Source of the DNA: Pararhizobium sp.
GTDB lineage: Bacteria > Pseudomonadota > Alphaproteobacteria > Rhizobiales > Rhizobiaceae
DNA: 64,000 nt
Direction: 5' to 3'
Assembly: GCA_017794825.1 (NCBI GenBank)
Contig: CP051237.1
Coordinates: forward strand, 3,740,501 to 3,804,500
The translations under genes were made by a program, and so were the position numbers. This document shows positions 53,947 through 63,912 of this stretch, one piece after another (positions within the stretch are counted from its first letter, which is position 1; each line of letters starts with the position of its first letter). The notes under the pieces are model-generated. The model saw only the letters and a program-made list of their open reading frames with translations, did not search any database and had not been told where the DNA came from.

Positions 53947-54750
53947 ATGGCCGACGCCGCCATGCAGCTTGACGACGTCCCGGCGACGCCCGCCATCGAA
54001 ATCGACAATGTGTCGGTGACGTTCGGGCAGGGCCAGAACCAGGTCCGGGCGATCGACCGGATATCGCTCGATGTGCGCGATGGAGAGTTCCTGACCCTGA
54101 TCGGGCATTCCGGTTGCGGGAAATCGACGCTGCTTCGCGTCATCGCCGACATCATCAAGCCGACTGAGGGACGCGTGCAGGTGCTGGGCGCGCTTCCGGA
54201 GAAGGCGCGGCGGGCCAGGCAGTTCAGCATGGTGTTCCAGCAGCCGACGCTGCTTCCGTGGGCCTCGGTCATCGACAATGTGAGCCTGCCTTTCAAGGTG
54301 GGCGGGGCCTCCGCGGCCGGCGACCAGGCAATGGATCCGGCCGAGGCGCTGCGCCTTGTCGAACTCGACGGCTTCGAGAATGCGCTTCCCGCCGAGCTTT
54401 CCGGAGGCATGAAACAACGCGTGTCGATTGCCCGGGCGCTTGTGACGCGACCGCGCATCCTGCTGATGGACGAGCCTTTCAGCGCGCTCGACGAACTGGT
54501 GCGCGACATGCTGAATATCGAATTGCTGAAGATCTGGAAGCGCAGCGGCACGACGGTGGTCTTCGTCACCCATTCGTTGCAGGAGGCGGCGTTTCTTTCA
54601 CAGCGCGTCGTCGTCATGGGACGCCGCCCGTCGCGCATCGCCGGCGTGCTCGACATCGATCTGCCGGATGAGCGCACGCTCAAACTCAAGGATGCGCCCG
54701 AGCTCGGCCGGCACGTGGCGGCGCTCCGCGCCCTGCTGGACGAGGGATAG
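53947..54750 (+). CDS. SsuB/TauB-type ABC ATP-binding protein
   Basis: The 267-residue ATPase has Walker A GHSGCGKST, the Q-loop FQQPTLLPW typical of the SsuB/TauB branch, signature LSGGMKQRVSIARAL and Walker B ILLMDEPFSALDELV. It starts 4 bp after the binding protein and 5 bp before the permease. Confidence 0.93.
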   Translation: MADAAMQLDDVPATPAIEIDNVSVTFGQGQNQVRAIDRISLDVRDGEFLTLIGHSGCGKSTLLRVIADIIKPTEGRVQVLGALPEKARRARQFSMVFQQPTLLPWASVIDNVSLPFKVGGASAAGDQAMDPAEALRLVELDGFENALPAELSGGMKQRVSIARALVTRPRILLMDEPFSALDELVRDMLNIELLKIWKRSGTTVVFVTHSLQEAAFLSQRVVVMGRRPSRIAGVLDIDLPDERTLKLKDAPELGRHVAALRALLDEG

Positions 54751-54755
54751 AACCA

Positions 54756-55583
54756 ATGAGCATCGCCAACACCAGCGACGTCAAGACGTCGGACGTCAGG
54801 GTCTTCGGTTCGATCGGCCAGTTCGCCGGCGTCGCGCGGCCCGTCGTCATGGGGCTCCTCGGGCTCTTCGTGCTGCTCGCGCTATGGCAGTTTCTCATCT
54901 GGGTTCTGGAGACCCCGGTTTATCTCGTGCCGGCGCCGACCGATGTCGCGCTTGCCGTGCGCAACGATTTCGCCCTGCTTGCCTCCAGCTCCGTGCCAAC
55001 CATCACCGAGGCCTTTCTGGGTTTCCTGCTCGGCAATTGCATCGCGATCCTGGTTGCGGCCTCTTTCGTCTACGCGAAACTGATCGAGGAAATGTTCTAT
55101 CCGGTCGCGATCATCATCAAGACGATCCCGATCGTCGCGATCGCGCCCGTCCTGAAGATCATGCTCGGAAACGGCATGGAGCCGAAGGTCGTCGTCGCAG
55201 CGCTGATCTGCTTCTTTCCGACGCTGGTCAACGCGGTTCGCGGGTTCAGGGCGGTCGATCCGCAACTCGTCGAACTGATGCACGTGCTTTCGGCGTCGAA
55301 AACGGAGGTCTTTTTGCGGGTGCGGCTCCAGAGCGCGCTGCCCTACATCTTTTCCGCCTTGAAGATATCCGTGACGATGTGCGTGCTCGGCGCGATCGTC
55401 GGCGAATGGATCGGCGCCAATCACGGGATCGGTTATCTGCTTATCCAGAGCATGTACGAATTCGACACGCCGCGGCTCTTCGCAAGCATCCTGACGGCCT
55501 CGTTCATCGCTATCACCGGCTTTGCGATCGTCTCCGTGCTGGAAAAGATCGTCATCCGCTGGGACGCCGCTTCGGTGACCTGA
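54756..55583 (+). CDS. SsuC/TauC-type ABC permease
   Basis: The 275-residue inner-membrane permease has about six hydrophobic segments. The EAA-type loop is FRAVDPQLVELMHVLSASKTEVFLRVRLQSALPYI, and the C-terminus matches the sulfonate/nitrate/taurine permease group. It ends a three-gene importer. It converges with the multicopper oxidase gene 16 bp away. Confidence 0.93.
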   Translation: MSIANTSDVKTSDVRVFGSIGQFAGVARPVVMGLLGLFVLLALWQFLIWVLETPVYLVPAPTDVALAVRNDFALLASSSVPTITEAFLGFLLGNCIAILVAASFVYAKLIEEMFYPVAIIIKTIPIVAIAPVLKIMLGNGMEPKVVVAALICFFPTLVNAVRGFRAVDPQLVELMHVLSASKTEVFLRVRLQSALPYIFSALKISVTMCVLGAIVGEWIGANHGIGYLLIQSMYEFDTPRLFASILTASFIAITGFAIVSVLEKIVIRWDAASVT

Positions 55584-55599
55584 CGCCCCCGGCGACTGG

Positions 55600-57165
55600 T
55601 CAGGACACGGTGAAATCCGTCATCATGCCGGAATCCTCGTGCTCGAGAATGTGACAATGGAGCATGAAAGGGTTTTGCCTTGACGCCGGATGCTGGAACG
55701 CGACCTGGATGTCGCAGAACCCGCCTTTCTCCACCGGCGCAATGTCCTTCCAGCCCCGCATGTGCGCCGGGGGCTGGTTTCCACTGATCGACAGAATGCG
55801 GAACTGGCATCCGTGGATGTGGACCGGATGCAGCATCCGGTCGTCGCCCTCGGAGATGCGCCAGCGAAGATTGGCGCCAAGCGGGGCGTTGACCGAGACC
55901 TCGCCGAGGGCGAAGGACTTGCCGTTGACGGCGTTCGCGGAGTGCTGCTGCGCTGCGGACAATGGCGGCCCGTCATACAGCAGTGTGCGGACTTTTTTCA
56001 GGATTTCGGCGTCGGACTTGCCGGACTTGTTCATCTCCATCAGGCCTGCGTCCTTGAAAAGTTTCATGCCCTGGTCGTCGAGGTTCATGTTCATCACGAA
56101 GTTCTGGCTGACCGGCGGCAGATCGGAATCCAGTGGCTCGATTTGTGCGAGGGCGTCGGGAAGCCGGCCTCGGCCGTCTGCGCCGTCCGGAACGAATGTC
56201 ACCAGGGGCAGATCGGTGTCGAAGGGCGGCAGGTTCATGGCTAGCTGGCTTACGGGGCGCGTGACGAGCTCGAACGGATTGCCGTCGCGCGCGTCCACCA
56301 GAACTTCGTAGCGTTCTCCGGCGTACATCGTCAGGTCACCGAGCCGGACCGGCTCTTCCAGAAGTCCGCCGTCGCTGGCGACGACATAGAACGGTCTGTC
56401 GTCTGAGATCGCCAACCGGTAGCTGCGCGCATTCGACCCGTTCAGGAGCCGCAACCTGATCCAGCCGCGCGCGGTTTTCGCCTGCGGGTAGACGGCGCCG
56501 TTGATCAGCGCCACGTCTCCGACATATCCCGTCGTGACGGCGGCCATATTGAAGCGATGGAAGAACGAGCCGTCGGCATTGAAATGGCGGTCCTGAATGA
56601 TGACCGGAATGTCGTCCACGCCCCATGTGGAGGGAAGGGGAAGGGCGTCCGATTGCTCGTCGTCGATCAGGAAGAGGCCGGCCAGACCCTTGATGACGAG
56701 TTCGGCTGTAGCCGGATAGATATGGGGATGAAACCAGCAGGTGGCGGCGGGCTGGTCGACCGGGAGATGGATATCCCAGTTCCCGCCGGGCTTGATGATG
56801 TTGTAGGGGCCGCCGTCGACGTCTCCCGGAATCTTCAGACCATGCCAGTGCATGGTTATGTTCTCGGCGAGGCCGTTGCGAATGTACATGTGAAGGGTTT
56901 CGCCGCTCCGCGCCCTGATCGCCGGACCCAGGTACGGACCGTTGATTCCGAAAGTGGGCGTCCTGACGCCGGACAGGAATTCCGCCGATGACGGGCTGGC
57001 GTCGAGCCGGACTTCGCCGTTCGGCCCCGGACGCAACTCGCTCGGGATCGGCAAAGCAGGTCTTGCCGCGGCGAACGCCGAACGCCTCGCCAGCGGCGTT
57101 CCGGCCAGCAAAATCGCAGCGCCCGCGCTCGCGGCAAGCATCTCTCTTCTGTTGATCGATCTCAT
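55600..57165 (-). CDS. Multicopper oxidase (CueO/bilirubin-oxidase-like), Tat-exported
   Basis: The 521-residue cupredoxin oxidase has an N-terminal RREMLAASAGAAILLAG Tat-like signal. Copper-site motifs are HWHG (106-109) and HPH (146-148) near the N-terminus, HPVHIHG and HCHILEH (H503-C504-H505, H509) with a methionine at M514 near the C-terminus; the pattern gives type 1, 2 and 3 sites. Such enzymes oxidise phenols or Cu(I)/Mn(II)/Fe(II) with O2 as acceptor. It stands alone, on the strand opposite the importer, and may be a separate copper or lignin-type oxidase. Confidence 0.92.
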   Translation of the reverse strand: MRSINRREMLAASAGAAILLAGTPLARRSAFAAARPALPIPSELRPGPNGEVRLDASPSSAEFLSGVRTPTFGINGPYLGPAIRARSGETLHMYIRNGLAENITMHWHGLKIPGDVDGGPYNIIKPGGNWDIHLPVDQPAATCWFHPHIYPATAELVIKGLAGLFLIDDEQSDALPLPSTWGVDDIPVIIQDRHFNADGSFFHRFNMAAVTTGYVGDVALINGAVYPQAKTARGWIRLRLLNGSNARSYRLAISDDRPFYVVASDGGLLEEPVRLGDLTMYAGERYEVLVDARDGNPFELVTRPVSQLAMNLPPFDTDLPLVTFVPDGADGRGRLPDALAQIEPLDSDLPPVSQNFVMNMNLDDQGMKLFKDAGLMEMNKSGKSDAEILKKVRTLLYDGPPLSAAQQHSANAVNGKSFALGEVSVNAPLGANLRWRISEGDDRMLHPVHIHGCQFRILSISGNQPPAHMRGWKDIAPVEKGGFCDIQVAFQHPASRQNPFMLHCHILEHEDSGMMTDFTVS

Positions 57166-57329
57166 GATGCGCGTCCCGTCCCTTCACCGATTGTTGCGTT
57201 ATAGCAGTATTTTCAACCGGGGGTTACTGCGCCAGGCCGATGGACGGAGCGCTGGCGGTTTCCTGTCCAGTTGGTGTACATCTGATTCCCGGCCGGCGTC
57301 GCGTCGATCCGGCAGGCTGTGAGGGTTGA

Positions 57330-58298
57330 ATGCTATTGGGCGATTTCCGCAAATCGATGTCTACAGGACTGTGGCTTCTGGCCCTGTCGCTGATCTTTAC
57401 AGGTTCTTCCATGGCGAAAACGATCATGATCGACGGACCGGCGGGACCGTTGGCCGGTGAGGCGACGAACGTCGAGGGCGCGCGCCATGTGGTCGTCATC
57501 ATACCTGGCTCCGGTCCGGTGGACCGCGACGGCAACAGCCCGCAGGGCGGGCTGGACAGCGACGCCTACAAGATGTTGGCGGACACGCTCGCAGACGAAG
57601 GGATAGCGTCGATCAGGATCGACAAGCGCGGCTTTTTCGGCAGCAGCGCAGCGATCGCCGATCCCAATGACGTGACGATCGAAGCCTATGCCGGGGACGC
57701 GCGCGACTGGGTAAAGCGCGCGGCAGAGATGGCCCCGTGCGTCTGGATCGCAGGCCATTCGGAAGGCGGGCTGGTTGCGCTCGTCGCAAGCCGCAAGCCG
57801 CCCGAAGCGCTCTGCGGACTGTTGCTGCTTTCGACCGCCGGACGGCCGATGGGGGAATTGTTGCGGGAACAGTTGCGGGCGATGCCAGGCATGGGGCCGT
57901 CGATGCCGGCGATCGATCGTATCGTCACGGAACTGGAGGCCGGCCGCACCGCCGATCCCGAGGAACTGCCGCCGCACCTGAAGGCGATGTTCACGCCCGG
58001 CCTGCAGCGCTACATGATCGACCTGTTCTCGCACGATCCCGTTGCCCTGGCGCAAGACTGGCAAGGGCCGGCGCTGATCGTACAGGGGGATGCGGACATA
58101 CAGGTCAAGCCGATCGACGCCGACCTGCTCGCATCGGCGCTTCCGCAAGCCGAAAAGGTGATCGTTGAGGGCGCAACGCACATGCTGAAAGCCGATGTTC
58201 CGGGCCAGCCGCTGGCGACCTACACAGAACCTTCCCATCCGCTGCACCCGGACGTCGTCCCCGCCATATCGGAGTTTGTTGCAAGGCGTTCGCGATAA
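57330..58298 (+). CDS. Exported alpha/beta hydrolase
   Basis: The 322-residue protein has an N-terminal hydrophobic signal (ALSLIFTGSSMAK) and the alpha/beta-hydrolase core: oxyanion region IIPGSGPVDRDGNSPQGG, nucleophile elbow AGHSEGG (serine in G-x-S-x-G) and the C-terminal acid/His region VQGDADIQVK and VEGATHMLK. It is close to the peptidase_S9/BD-FAE-type esterases. The start is ATG 57330 (GAGGG upstream), or alternatively the ATG at 57357. It faces the AraC regulator gene with a 11-bp convergent gap. Confidence 0.85.
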   Translation: MLLGDFRKSMSTGLWLLALSLIFTGSSMAKTIMIDGPAGPLAGEATNVEGARHVVVIIPGSGPVDRDGNSPQGGLDSDAYKMLADTLADEGIASIRIDKRGFFGSSAAIADPNDVTIEAYAGDARDWVKRAAEMAPCVWIAGHSEGGLVALVASRKPPEALCGLLLLSTAGRPMGELLREQLRAMPGMGPSMPAIDRIVTELEAGRTADPEELPPHLKAMFTPGLQRYMIDLFSHDPVALAQDWQGPALIVQGDADIQVKPIDADLLASALPQAEKVIVEGATHMLKADVPGQPLATYTEPSHPLHPDVVPAISEFVARRSR

Positions 58299-58309
58299 CG
58301 CCAGGCGCT

Positions 58310-59302
58310 TCAGCGCTCCTGCTTCAGCAGGTTACGCCGGGAAAAGTCTCGTGGCAGCACGCCGTAGCTGGTTCTGAAGACCTTGCTGAAATGGCTGAGA
58401 TTGTTGAAGCCGCAGGCATAGGCCGTTTCGGTGACGGCGTAGCCGTCTTCCAGCATCGACATGGCGGTTTCAAGCCGGATCTTGCGCAGATGGGTGTGGA
58501 TCGTGCGGCCGACCTGGCTGCGGAAACCGAGTTTGAGCTTTTTCTCGCTGACGCCGACTGCTCGGGCGAGTTTCGGGATCGTCCAGTCTTCCTGGAAATG
58601 GGACTGGAGAATGTTGGCGGCCGTGGTGATCTTTCGCCGGTCGGCGGGCGAGAGCCTGATCTCGCTGTTTCCATCCGAGGCGAGATGGCTGAAGGCGATT
58701 GCAAGACACTGATAGGCCAGACCCTTCAGATAGATTTTGCGGATCGGACCTTCAGGATAGTCGCAGGCGGCAATATCGCGGGCGGTGCGCAACAGGTCGG
58801 CCGGCGCGTCGAAACCCGCGAAGATCGTCCCTTCGTTGCGGTCGCTGCGATCGATGAGCAATTGCCTGCCGAAGCGGCGCATCGTTTCGCCGCCGAGCGA
58901 CTGGACCGCTTCCGGCTGGTATCGGATATCGACGATCTCATAGGGTTTGTCGCGCCTTACGGAGTAGCTGCCCGATGTTTCGGTGATGCTGGTGAAGATG
59001 GCCGCCATGCCTGCTTTCATTTCCATCGGCGGGCCGTCATTGAGCGTGATCAGCGAACTGCCGCCGAAACAGACCGAGAGCGAGTAGGTGGGTGGGCCGG
59101 AAATGCTGATCGTCTTATCCGATGCGGCGTCGACCCGCATGACGGCGGCGTACATGCCCTCGTCGAGATCGTCTATCCGGATCGATTCGGCCCATCCCGC
59201 CTCGATGATTTCCGGTGAAAGCTCCGTGACCTTTTCCCATGGCGTATGCCGGTAAGGTCTGACGGTGTTGTGCGCGCGAGAATGGGTATTGTCTTCTGAC
59301 AT
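58310..59302 (-). CDS. AraC-family regulator (PchR-like, siderophore type)
   Basis: The C-terminal AraC/XylS double helix-turn-helix is clear (TIPKLARAVGVSEKKLKLGFRS and AYACGFNNLSHFSKVFRTSYG). The N-terminal ~200 residues are of the type that binds siderophores in PchR-like activators. The frame runs from a TTG at 59392, but the ATG at 59302 (330 residues) is more in line with the family. It is divergent from the TonB receptor gene and is therefore its likely activator. Both genes share a 111-bp regulatory gap with no clear Fur box. Confidence 0.85.
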   Translation of the reverse strand: MSEDNTHSRAHNTVRPYRHTPWEKVTELSPEIIEAGWAESIRIDDLDEGMYAAVMRVDAASDKTISISGPPTYSLSVCFGGSSLITLNDGPPMEMKAGMAAIFTSITETSGSYSVRRDKPYEIVDIRYQPEAVQSLGGETMRRFGRQLLIDRSDRNEGTIFAGFDAPADLLRTARDIAACDYPEGPIRKIYLKGLAYQCLAIAFSHLASDGNSEIRLSPADRRKITTAANILQSHFQEDWTIPKLARAVGVSEKKLKLGFRSQVGRTIHTHLRKIRLETAMSMLEDGYAVTETAYACGFNNLSHFSKVFRTSYGVLPRDFSRRNLLKQER

Positions 59303-59413
59303 GGGAAAAAGACCGGAATTCGTCAAAGAAGGACCCGTTTGTGTTAGCCCCGAACAGGCCGAGTTCGTAATAAAACCTGATTTCAAAGTCAAGTTTTAGG
59401 CAATGAGGGGATC

Positions 59414-61459
59414 ATGCGTTATTATCGTCCGGCCGTAGCCGTCATGTTTGTTGCAGGGGGAATAGCTCCCGTGCTTGCCCAGGACGCGATCGGCGTGACC
59501 GATCTGGAAGCGATTGTCGTCACCGCCGGCAAGCAGGAGGAAGATATCGCAACCTATGACGGGGCGCTCAGCGTCAGGACAGGGGAGGAACTGGAACAAG
59601 CCAACGTCAAGAACGTCTACGACCTCGAGCGGGTGTTTCCAGGGCTCGTCATACGCACGCGCGGCAACCAGGCCTACAGCAATTTCACCGTACGCGGCAT
59701 GAGTTCCCCGGACTATTACAATCCGACCGTCCAGATCTATGTCGACGGCGTGCCGCAACTCCCGTCGGCCTTTACCCAGCCGCTGGTCGATATCGAAAGG
59801 GTCGAGTTCCTGAAAGGTCCGCAGGGAACGCTCTACGGCCGCAACGCCTATGGCGGCGTCATCAACATCATCACCAAGGATCCCGACAGCAACAGCCTCA
59901 CCGTGGAGGGAACGGTTTCGAACCGCATCCTGTCGACCAATGTCGCGGGTACGGCTGTTCTGGTCCCGGACGCTGTCTATTTCGACGGCGCATTGTTTGC
60001 CGAGAAGGATTTGGGGGAGATCGACGACATAACGACCGGCTGGCAGGACATCGACAAGTCCACCGATTTCTACGGCCGGGCGCGGCTGCGCTATGCGCCC
60101 ACCGGCGGAAATTTCGACGCCAGCATTTCGTTCTCGCGCGAGAAACTGCACAGCCGTGAAGAGCTATATCTGCTCGACGACGACGTCGAAAGGCAAATCT
60201 ACCAGCAGCCTCTGCTGGCGCCCTATCCGCTGCTTGAGCGCGAGACGACCACGGCGTCCGCCCAGTGGAACTGGCGGGTGGAGAACTTCACCATCTCCAG
60301 CGTCACCTCCTATCAGTACGTCGATATGCAAAGGGACATAACAAGTTCGGGTTTGTTGCTGGGCTTTCCCGAAACCGACGAGGCGATCACGCAGGAGCTG
60401 CGCGCCACCTTCGACAATGGCGGCCCGATCACTGGCGTCGCCGGATTGTTCTACCAGCACGATGTGTTCACCCGCGAGGACGCGGACGGTTTCCCTGGCT
60501 ATTACGGACCGTCGACGAACAAAGTGGAGACCGACACCTTCGCCGGCTTCGGCGAGGCGACCTGGCAGGTCAACGACAAGCTCGCCATCACCGCCGGCGG
60601 GCGCATCTCCTATGACAGCAGCTCCATCGATTTCGACCGGCCGGACATCTACTCGAACGGTTTCGGGTTCGCCTTCACGAACGAAACAGATTTCACCGAT
60701 TTCGCGCCGAAACTGTCGTTCGGCTACCAGGTCAATGACGACACGCATCTCTACGCTCTGGTGTCGAAAGGCTACAAGCCGGGCGGTTTCAACCACGCCA
60801 TTTCCTCAATGGCCGATGCGGAGCCCTATGATCCGGAAGAAGCGTGGAACTTCGAAATCGGCGGCCGGGGATCCTATCTTGACGGCGATCTCGATCTTTC
60901 CTTCGCGCTTTACCACATCATTTCCAGCGACAAGCAGATCTATGTCGGCCCGCTCGGCCAGCAGGTCATACAGAATGCTGGCGAGGCGACGAGCACTGGC
61001 CTGGAGCTGGACGCCGCATGGCGCGTGACGAACGGGCTGCAACTGACCGGCGCCCTGAATATCGGCCGATCCGTCTTCACCGACTACACGGACCCGGTCA
61101 CCGGCGTGAACTATGACGGCAACTACATTCCCTATGCGCCATCGGTCACAGGGAAAGTGGGCGCCAGATACTGGCTCGACCAGTCTGTTTTCGACGCAGA
61201 CATCGTCTTTTATGGCGACGTAAATTTCGTGAGCGAAGTTTATTTCAACGAAGCCAACTCGCTGGATCAGCCGGGATATGCAACGCTGGATCTCGGCGTC
61301 GACATAGACGCCGCTAACGGACTGTCGATGCGGCTCTTCGTCGACAACGTGACGAACGAGATCTACCGCACCTCGAGCTTCGACTTCGGCGGCGGCGATA
61401 TCCGCAGCACGATCTCCGAAGGACGCCTCTTCGGATTGACGGTTCGGAAGAGCTTTTAA
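59414..61459 (+). CDS. TonB-dependent outer-membrane receptor
   Basis: The 681-residue receptor has a signal peptide (ending VLAQD), a TonB-box-like LEAIVVTAGK, the plug domain (NFTVRGMSSPDYYNPTVQIYVDGVPQ and VEFLKGPQGTLYGRNAYGGVINII), and a 22-strand barrel ending in the C-terminal aromatic residue F that outer-membrane proteins need. Receptors of this class import ferric siderophores, and the plug is of that type. It is the first gene of a three-gene operon with an MFS exporter-like permease and a flavin monooxygenase, 3 bp before the MFS gene. Confidence 0.93.
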   Translation: MRYYRPAVAVMFVAGGIAPVLAQDAIGVTDLEAIVVTAGKQEEDIATYDGALSVRTGEELEQANVKNVYDLERVFPGLVIRTRGNQAYSNFTVRGMSSPDYYNPTVQIYVDGVPQLPSAFTQPLVDIERVEFLKGPQGTLYGRNAYGGVINIITKDPDSNSLTVEGTVSNRILSTNVAGTAVLVPDAVYFDGALFAEKDLGEIDDITTGWQDIDKSTDFYGRARLRYAPTGGNFDASISFSREKLHSREELYLLDDDVERQIYQQPLLAPYPLLERETTTASAQWNWRVENFTISSVTSYQYVDMQRDITSSGLLLGFPETDEAITQELRATFDNGGPITGVAGLFYQHDVFTREDADGFPGYYGPSTNKVETDTFAGFGEATWQVNDKLAITAGGRISYDSSSIDFDRPDIYSNGFGFAFTNETDFTDFAPKLSFGYQVNDDTHLYALVSKGYKPGGFNHAISSMADAEPYDPEEAWNFEIGGRGSYLDGDLDLSFALYHIISSDKQIYVGPLGQQVIQNAGEATSTGLELDAAWRVTNGLQLTGALNIGRSVFTDYTDPVTGVNYDGNYIPYAPSVTGKVGARYWLDQSVFDADIVFYGDVNFVSEVYFNEANSLDQPGYATLDLGVDIDAANGLSMRLFVDNVTNEIYRTSSFDFGGGDIRSTISEGRLFGLTVRKSF

Positions 61460-61462
61460 ATC

Positions 61463-62710
61463 ATGTCCGATGTAACGGCTGGATACGCCGCGTCGACAGG
61501 CAGTGGTCTCAAGGTCATCCTGCCGGCGATCGGCGGGATCTATATCGCCCAGAGCCTCGTCGGGAGCTTCAGTTTCCTCGGACTGCCTGCAGTTCTGCGA
61601 AGCCAGGGCGTCTCGCTCGGTCAGATTGGTCTGGTGTCGCTGCTGATGCTGCCCTGGGCGCTCAAATTCCTGTGGGCGCCGGCGCTCGAGCGACTCCGCC
61701 AACCGGTGGGGCGACCGAGGAGAACACGTTTCATTGTCACAGTCGGGCAGCTGCTGGTTGCCCTGTTGCTGGCTTCGACGGCGCTGACGTCACCGGATGA
61801 TTTTTCCGTCCTCATCGTGCTGCTTGCCGTGGTCGCCATAACCTCGGCAACGATCGATATCGCCTGCGATGCGTTCGCGATCGAAAACCTTCCAGAGCGC
61901 CAGCGCGGCTGGGGCAACACCATGCAGGTCGGTGGCGGATATCTGGGCATCGTACTTGGCAGTGGGCTTTTTCTTGTGTTGCAGCCGGTCGTGGGCTGGT
62001 CGATCGCGATCCTCTTCCTTTCGCTATGCATTGTCGTTCTTGTTCTGCCCTTTCAGGCGATCGGCAGGGAGAATACGGTTTCCGAAACAGATGGATCACC
62101 GCAGCAAAGGCCGAGCCTTTCCAGAGCGCTGGCCAACCCGGCTGTCCGGCATGGCCTGATTCTCACAGTGGTATTCGAACTCGGGGCCAGGTTCGTCCAG
62201 CCGATGCTTAGCCCGTACCTCGTCGATCTCGGCGTTTCCCTGCAGACCGTCGGCGCAATCAACGGTGCGGGCGGTGTCGTTGGGGGATTGCTCGGGACGG
62301 TTCTTGCCGGCTTCTGCGTCCGTCTGTTCGGCGCCAATGCAGCGCTTGCGGCGGGCGTCTTGATGCAGGCCGGCATACTGACGCTGCTTGCCGTCGCGAG
62401 TTACGCCAATATGCCGGTTTCGGCGATCATCGCACTGGTGCTCGTCAAGTCGAGCGTCATGGCTTTCGGTTTCGTTGTGCTCTATTCGCGCACGATGGGT
62501 CTGGCCTCGCTGAAACAGGCGGGTGTCGACTTCACTCTCTTTCAGTGCGCCGACGCGCTGATCGCCGGTCTCGCAGGTGTCGCGGCGGGCAGGCTGGCTG
62601 AGATCGCCGGTTACGCCGCATGCTTGTCCCTCGGCGCTGTGGTTTCCTGCCTGGCCGTCGTCCTCATCTTCATGTTCACACATAGCTACAAGCCAAAAGA
62701 AGTGGAGTAA
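61463..62710 (+). CDS. MFS transporter (RhtX/FptX-like siderophore permease)
   Basis: The 415-residue inner-membrane protein has about twelve hydrophobic segments and an AmpG/RhtX-like arrangement: [42 protein letters not shown] and [21 protein letters not shown]. RhtX/FptX permeases carry a ferric siderophore or pyochelin-type ligand across the inner membrane without an ABC system. It lies 3 bp after the TonB receptor, and its stop overlaps the next start by one base, so it is probably the inner-membrane partner of the receptor. Confidence 0.88.
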   Translation: MSDVTAGYAASTGSGLKVILPAIGGIYIAQSLVGSFSFLGLPAVLRSQGVSLGQIGLVSLLMLPWALKFLWAPALERLRQPVGRPRRTRFIVTVGQLLVALLLASTALTSPDDFSVLIVLLAVVAITSATIDIACDAFAIENLPERQRGWGNTMQVGGGYLGIVLGSGLFLVLQPVVGWSIAILFLSLCIVVLVLPFQAIGRENTVSETDGSPQQRPSLSRALANPAVRHGLILTVVFELGARFVQPMLSPYLVDLGVSLQTVGAINGAGGVVGGLLGTVLAGFCVRLFGANAALAAGVLMQAGILTLLAVASYANMPVSAIIALVLVKSSVMAFGFVVLYSRTMGLASLKQAGVDFTLFQCADALIAGLAGVAAGRLAEIAGYAACLSLGAVVSCLAVVLIFMFTHSYKPKEVE

Positions 62711-63912
62711 TGGCGATGCGCAAACCATCGGCGCTCATCGTCGGCGCAGGCGTCGCAGGCCTTTCGGCCGCATTCCATCTGACGCGAGCCGGCTGGAACT
62801 GCCGCATCGTCGAACGGGCGAAGGACCTCAGGTTCGGCGGCTACATGATGGGTCTTTCCGGCCCGGGACTTACGGTCGCGGAGCGGATGGGACTTCTTCC
62901 GGAGCTCCGGAAACGGACCTATGAAATCGACGAGAACGTCTATTACAACAACGCCGGGCGGGAACTCCTGCGGCTGAAATATCGCGATTTCATCCGCGAT
63001 CTGCCCTATCTCGCGCTGCTGAGATCCGACCTTGTCGACGTGCTGGTCCAGGCTGTGGGCGATGACGCGGAAATCCTTTTCGGGCGGACCATCGAGGGTC
63101 TTGTCGACGGCCCGGACGGAGTGGAGGTCAGTCTATCCGGCGGCGAGACTTTGCATGCGGATCTGGTGATCGGCGCGGACGGCGTCCGCTCGTCCTTGCG
63201 GCGACGGATCTTTCCGGAGGGAAATTACCGGTTGGATTCCCTCGGCTACCGGTTCGCAGTCTATGACGTTGAAGACGAATTGCGGCTGGGCAAGGATTTC
63301 CTGTCCTATGCGGCGCCCGGGCAGATGACGGAATATTATACGCTCGACGCAAACCGGATCGCCGCGCTGCATGTGTGGCGCAGCGAGGAAAGCGGTCCGG
63401 TGGTCGCGGGCGAACGGATGGATGTGCTTAGACAAGTCTATGCGGCGGGCAATCCGAACATATTGCGGCTGATGGACCGCGCAGAACGGGACGGCGCGCC
63501 TGTAATTCTCGACGACCTGATCATCGCCGACTTGCCGGAATGGTCACGCGGACGCGTGGTTCTCATCGGAGACGCGGCGCATTCGCTCACTCTGGTGTCG
63601 GGTCAGGGCGCAGGAATCGCAATGACCGGGGCCTCGATTCTGGCCCAGGAACTTTCTGCAAAGCCCGTCATCGACGCACTCGCGGCCTATCAGCGCCGGA
63701 TGAAACCGGCGACGCTTGCTCTTCAGACACGTAGCCGCAATACGGCGAAGTTTTTCATCCCGGCAAGCAGCTTTGCCTTTCACACCCGAAACGTCATCCT
63801 GAAGCTGACGCCAAAGCGTATGCTGGGCGCCTATTTCTCCAAGAACATCAATTCGGAAATTCTGCTCGCCGGCGAGGGATCAGGCTTGGCCGAAGGAACT
63901 CCGCTGCATTGA
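62710..63912 (+). CDS. FAD-dependent monooxygenase (PHBH-like)
   Basis: The 400-residue flavoprotein has GxGxxG at ALIVGAGVAGLSAAFHLTRAG, the NAD(P)H/FAD motif LVIGADGVRSSLRR, and the GD motif GRVVLIGDAAHSL, the three marks of class A aromatic/tetracycline-type monooxygenases. It probably hydroxylates or oxidises an aromatic or siderophore-like substrate. It is translated with the MFS gene (TAATG overlap), so it may process an imported siderophore to release iron. The last 88 bp of the window carry no further gene that I can support. Confidence 0.88.
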   Translation: MAMRKPSALIVGAGVAGLSAAFHLTRAGWNCRIVERAKDLRFGGYMMGLSGPGLTVAERMGLLPELRKRTYEIDENVYYNNAGRELLRLKYRDFIRDLPYLALLRSDLVDVLVQAVGDDAEILFGRTIEGLVDGPDGVEVSLSGGETLHADLVIGADGVRSSLRRRIFPEGNYRLDSLGYRFAVYDVEDELRLGKDFLSYAAPGQMTEYYTLDANRIAALHVWRSEESGPVVAGERMDVLRQVYAAGNPNILRLMDRAERDGAPVILDDLIIADLPEWSRGRVVLIGDAAHSLTLVSGQGAGIAMTGASILAQELSAKPVIDALAAYQRRMKPATLALQTRSRNTAKFFIPASSFAFHTRNVILKLTPKRMLGAYFSKNINSEILLAGEGSGLAEGTPLH

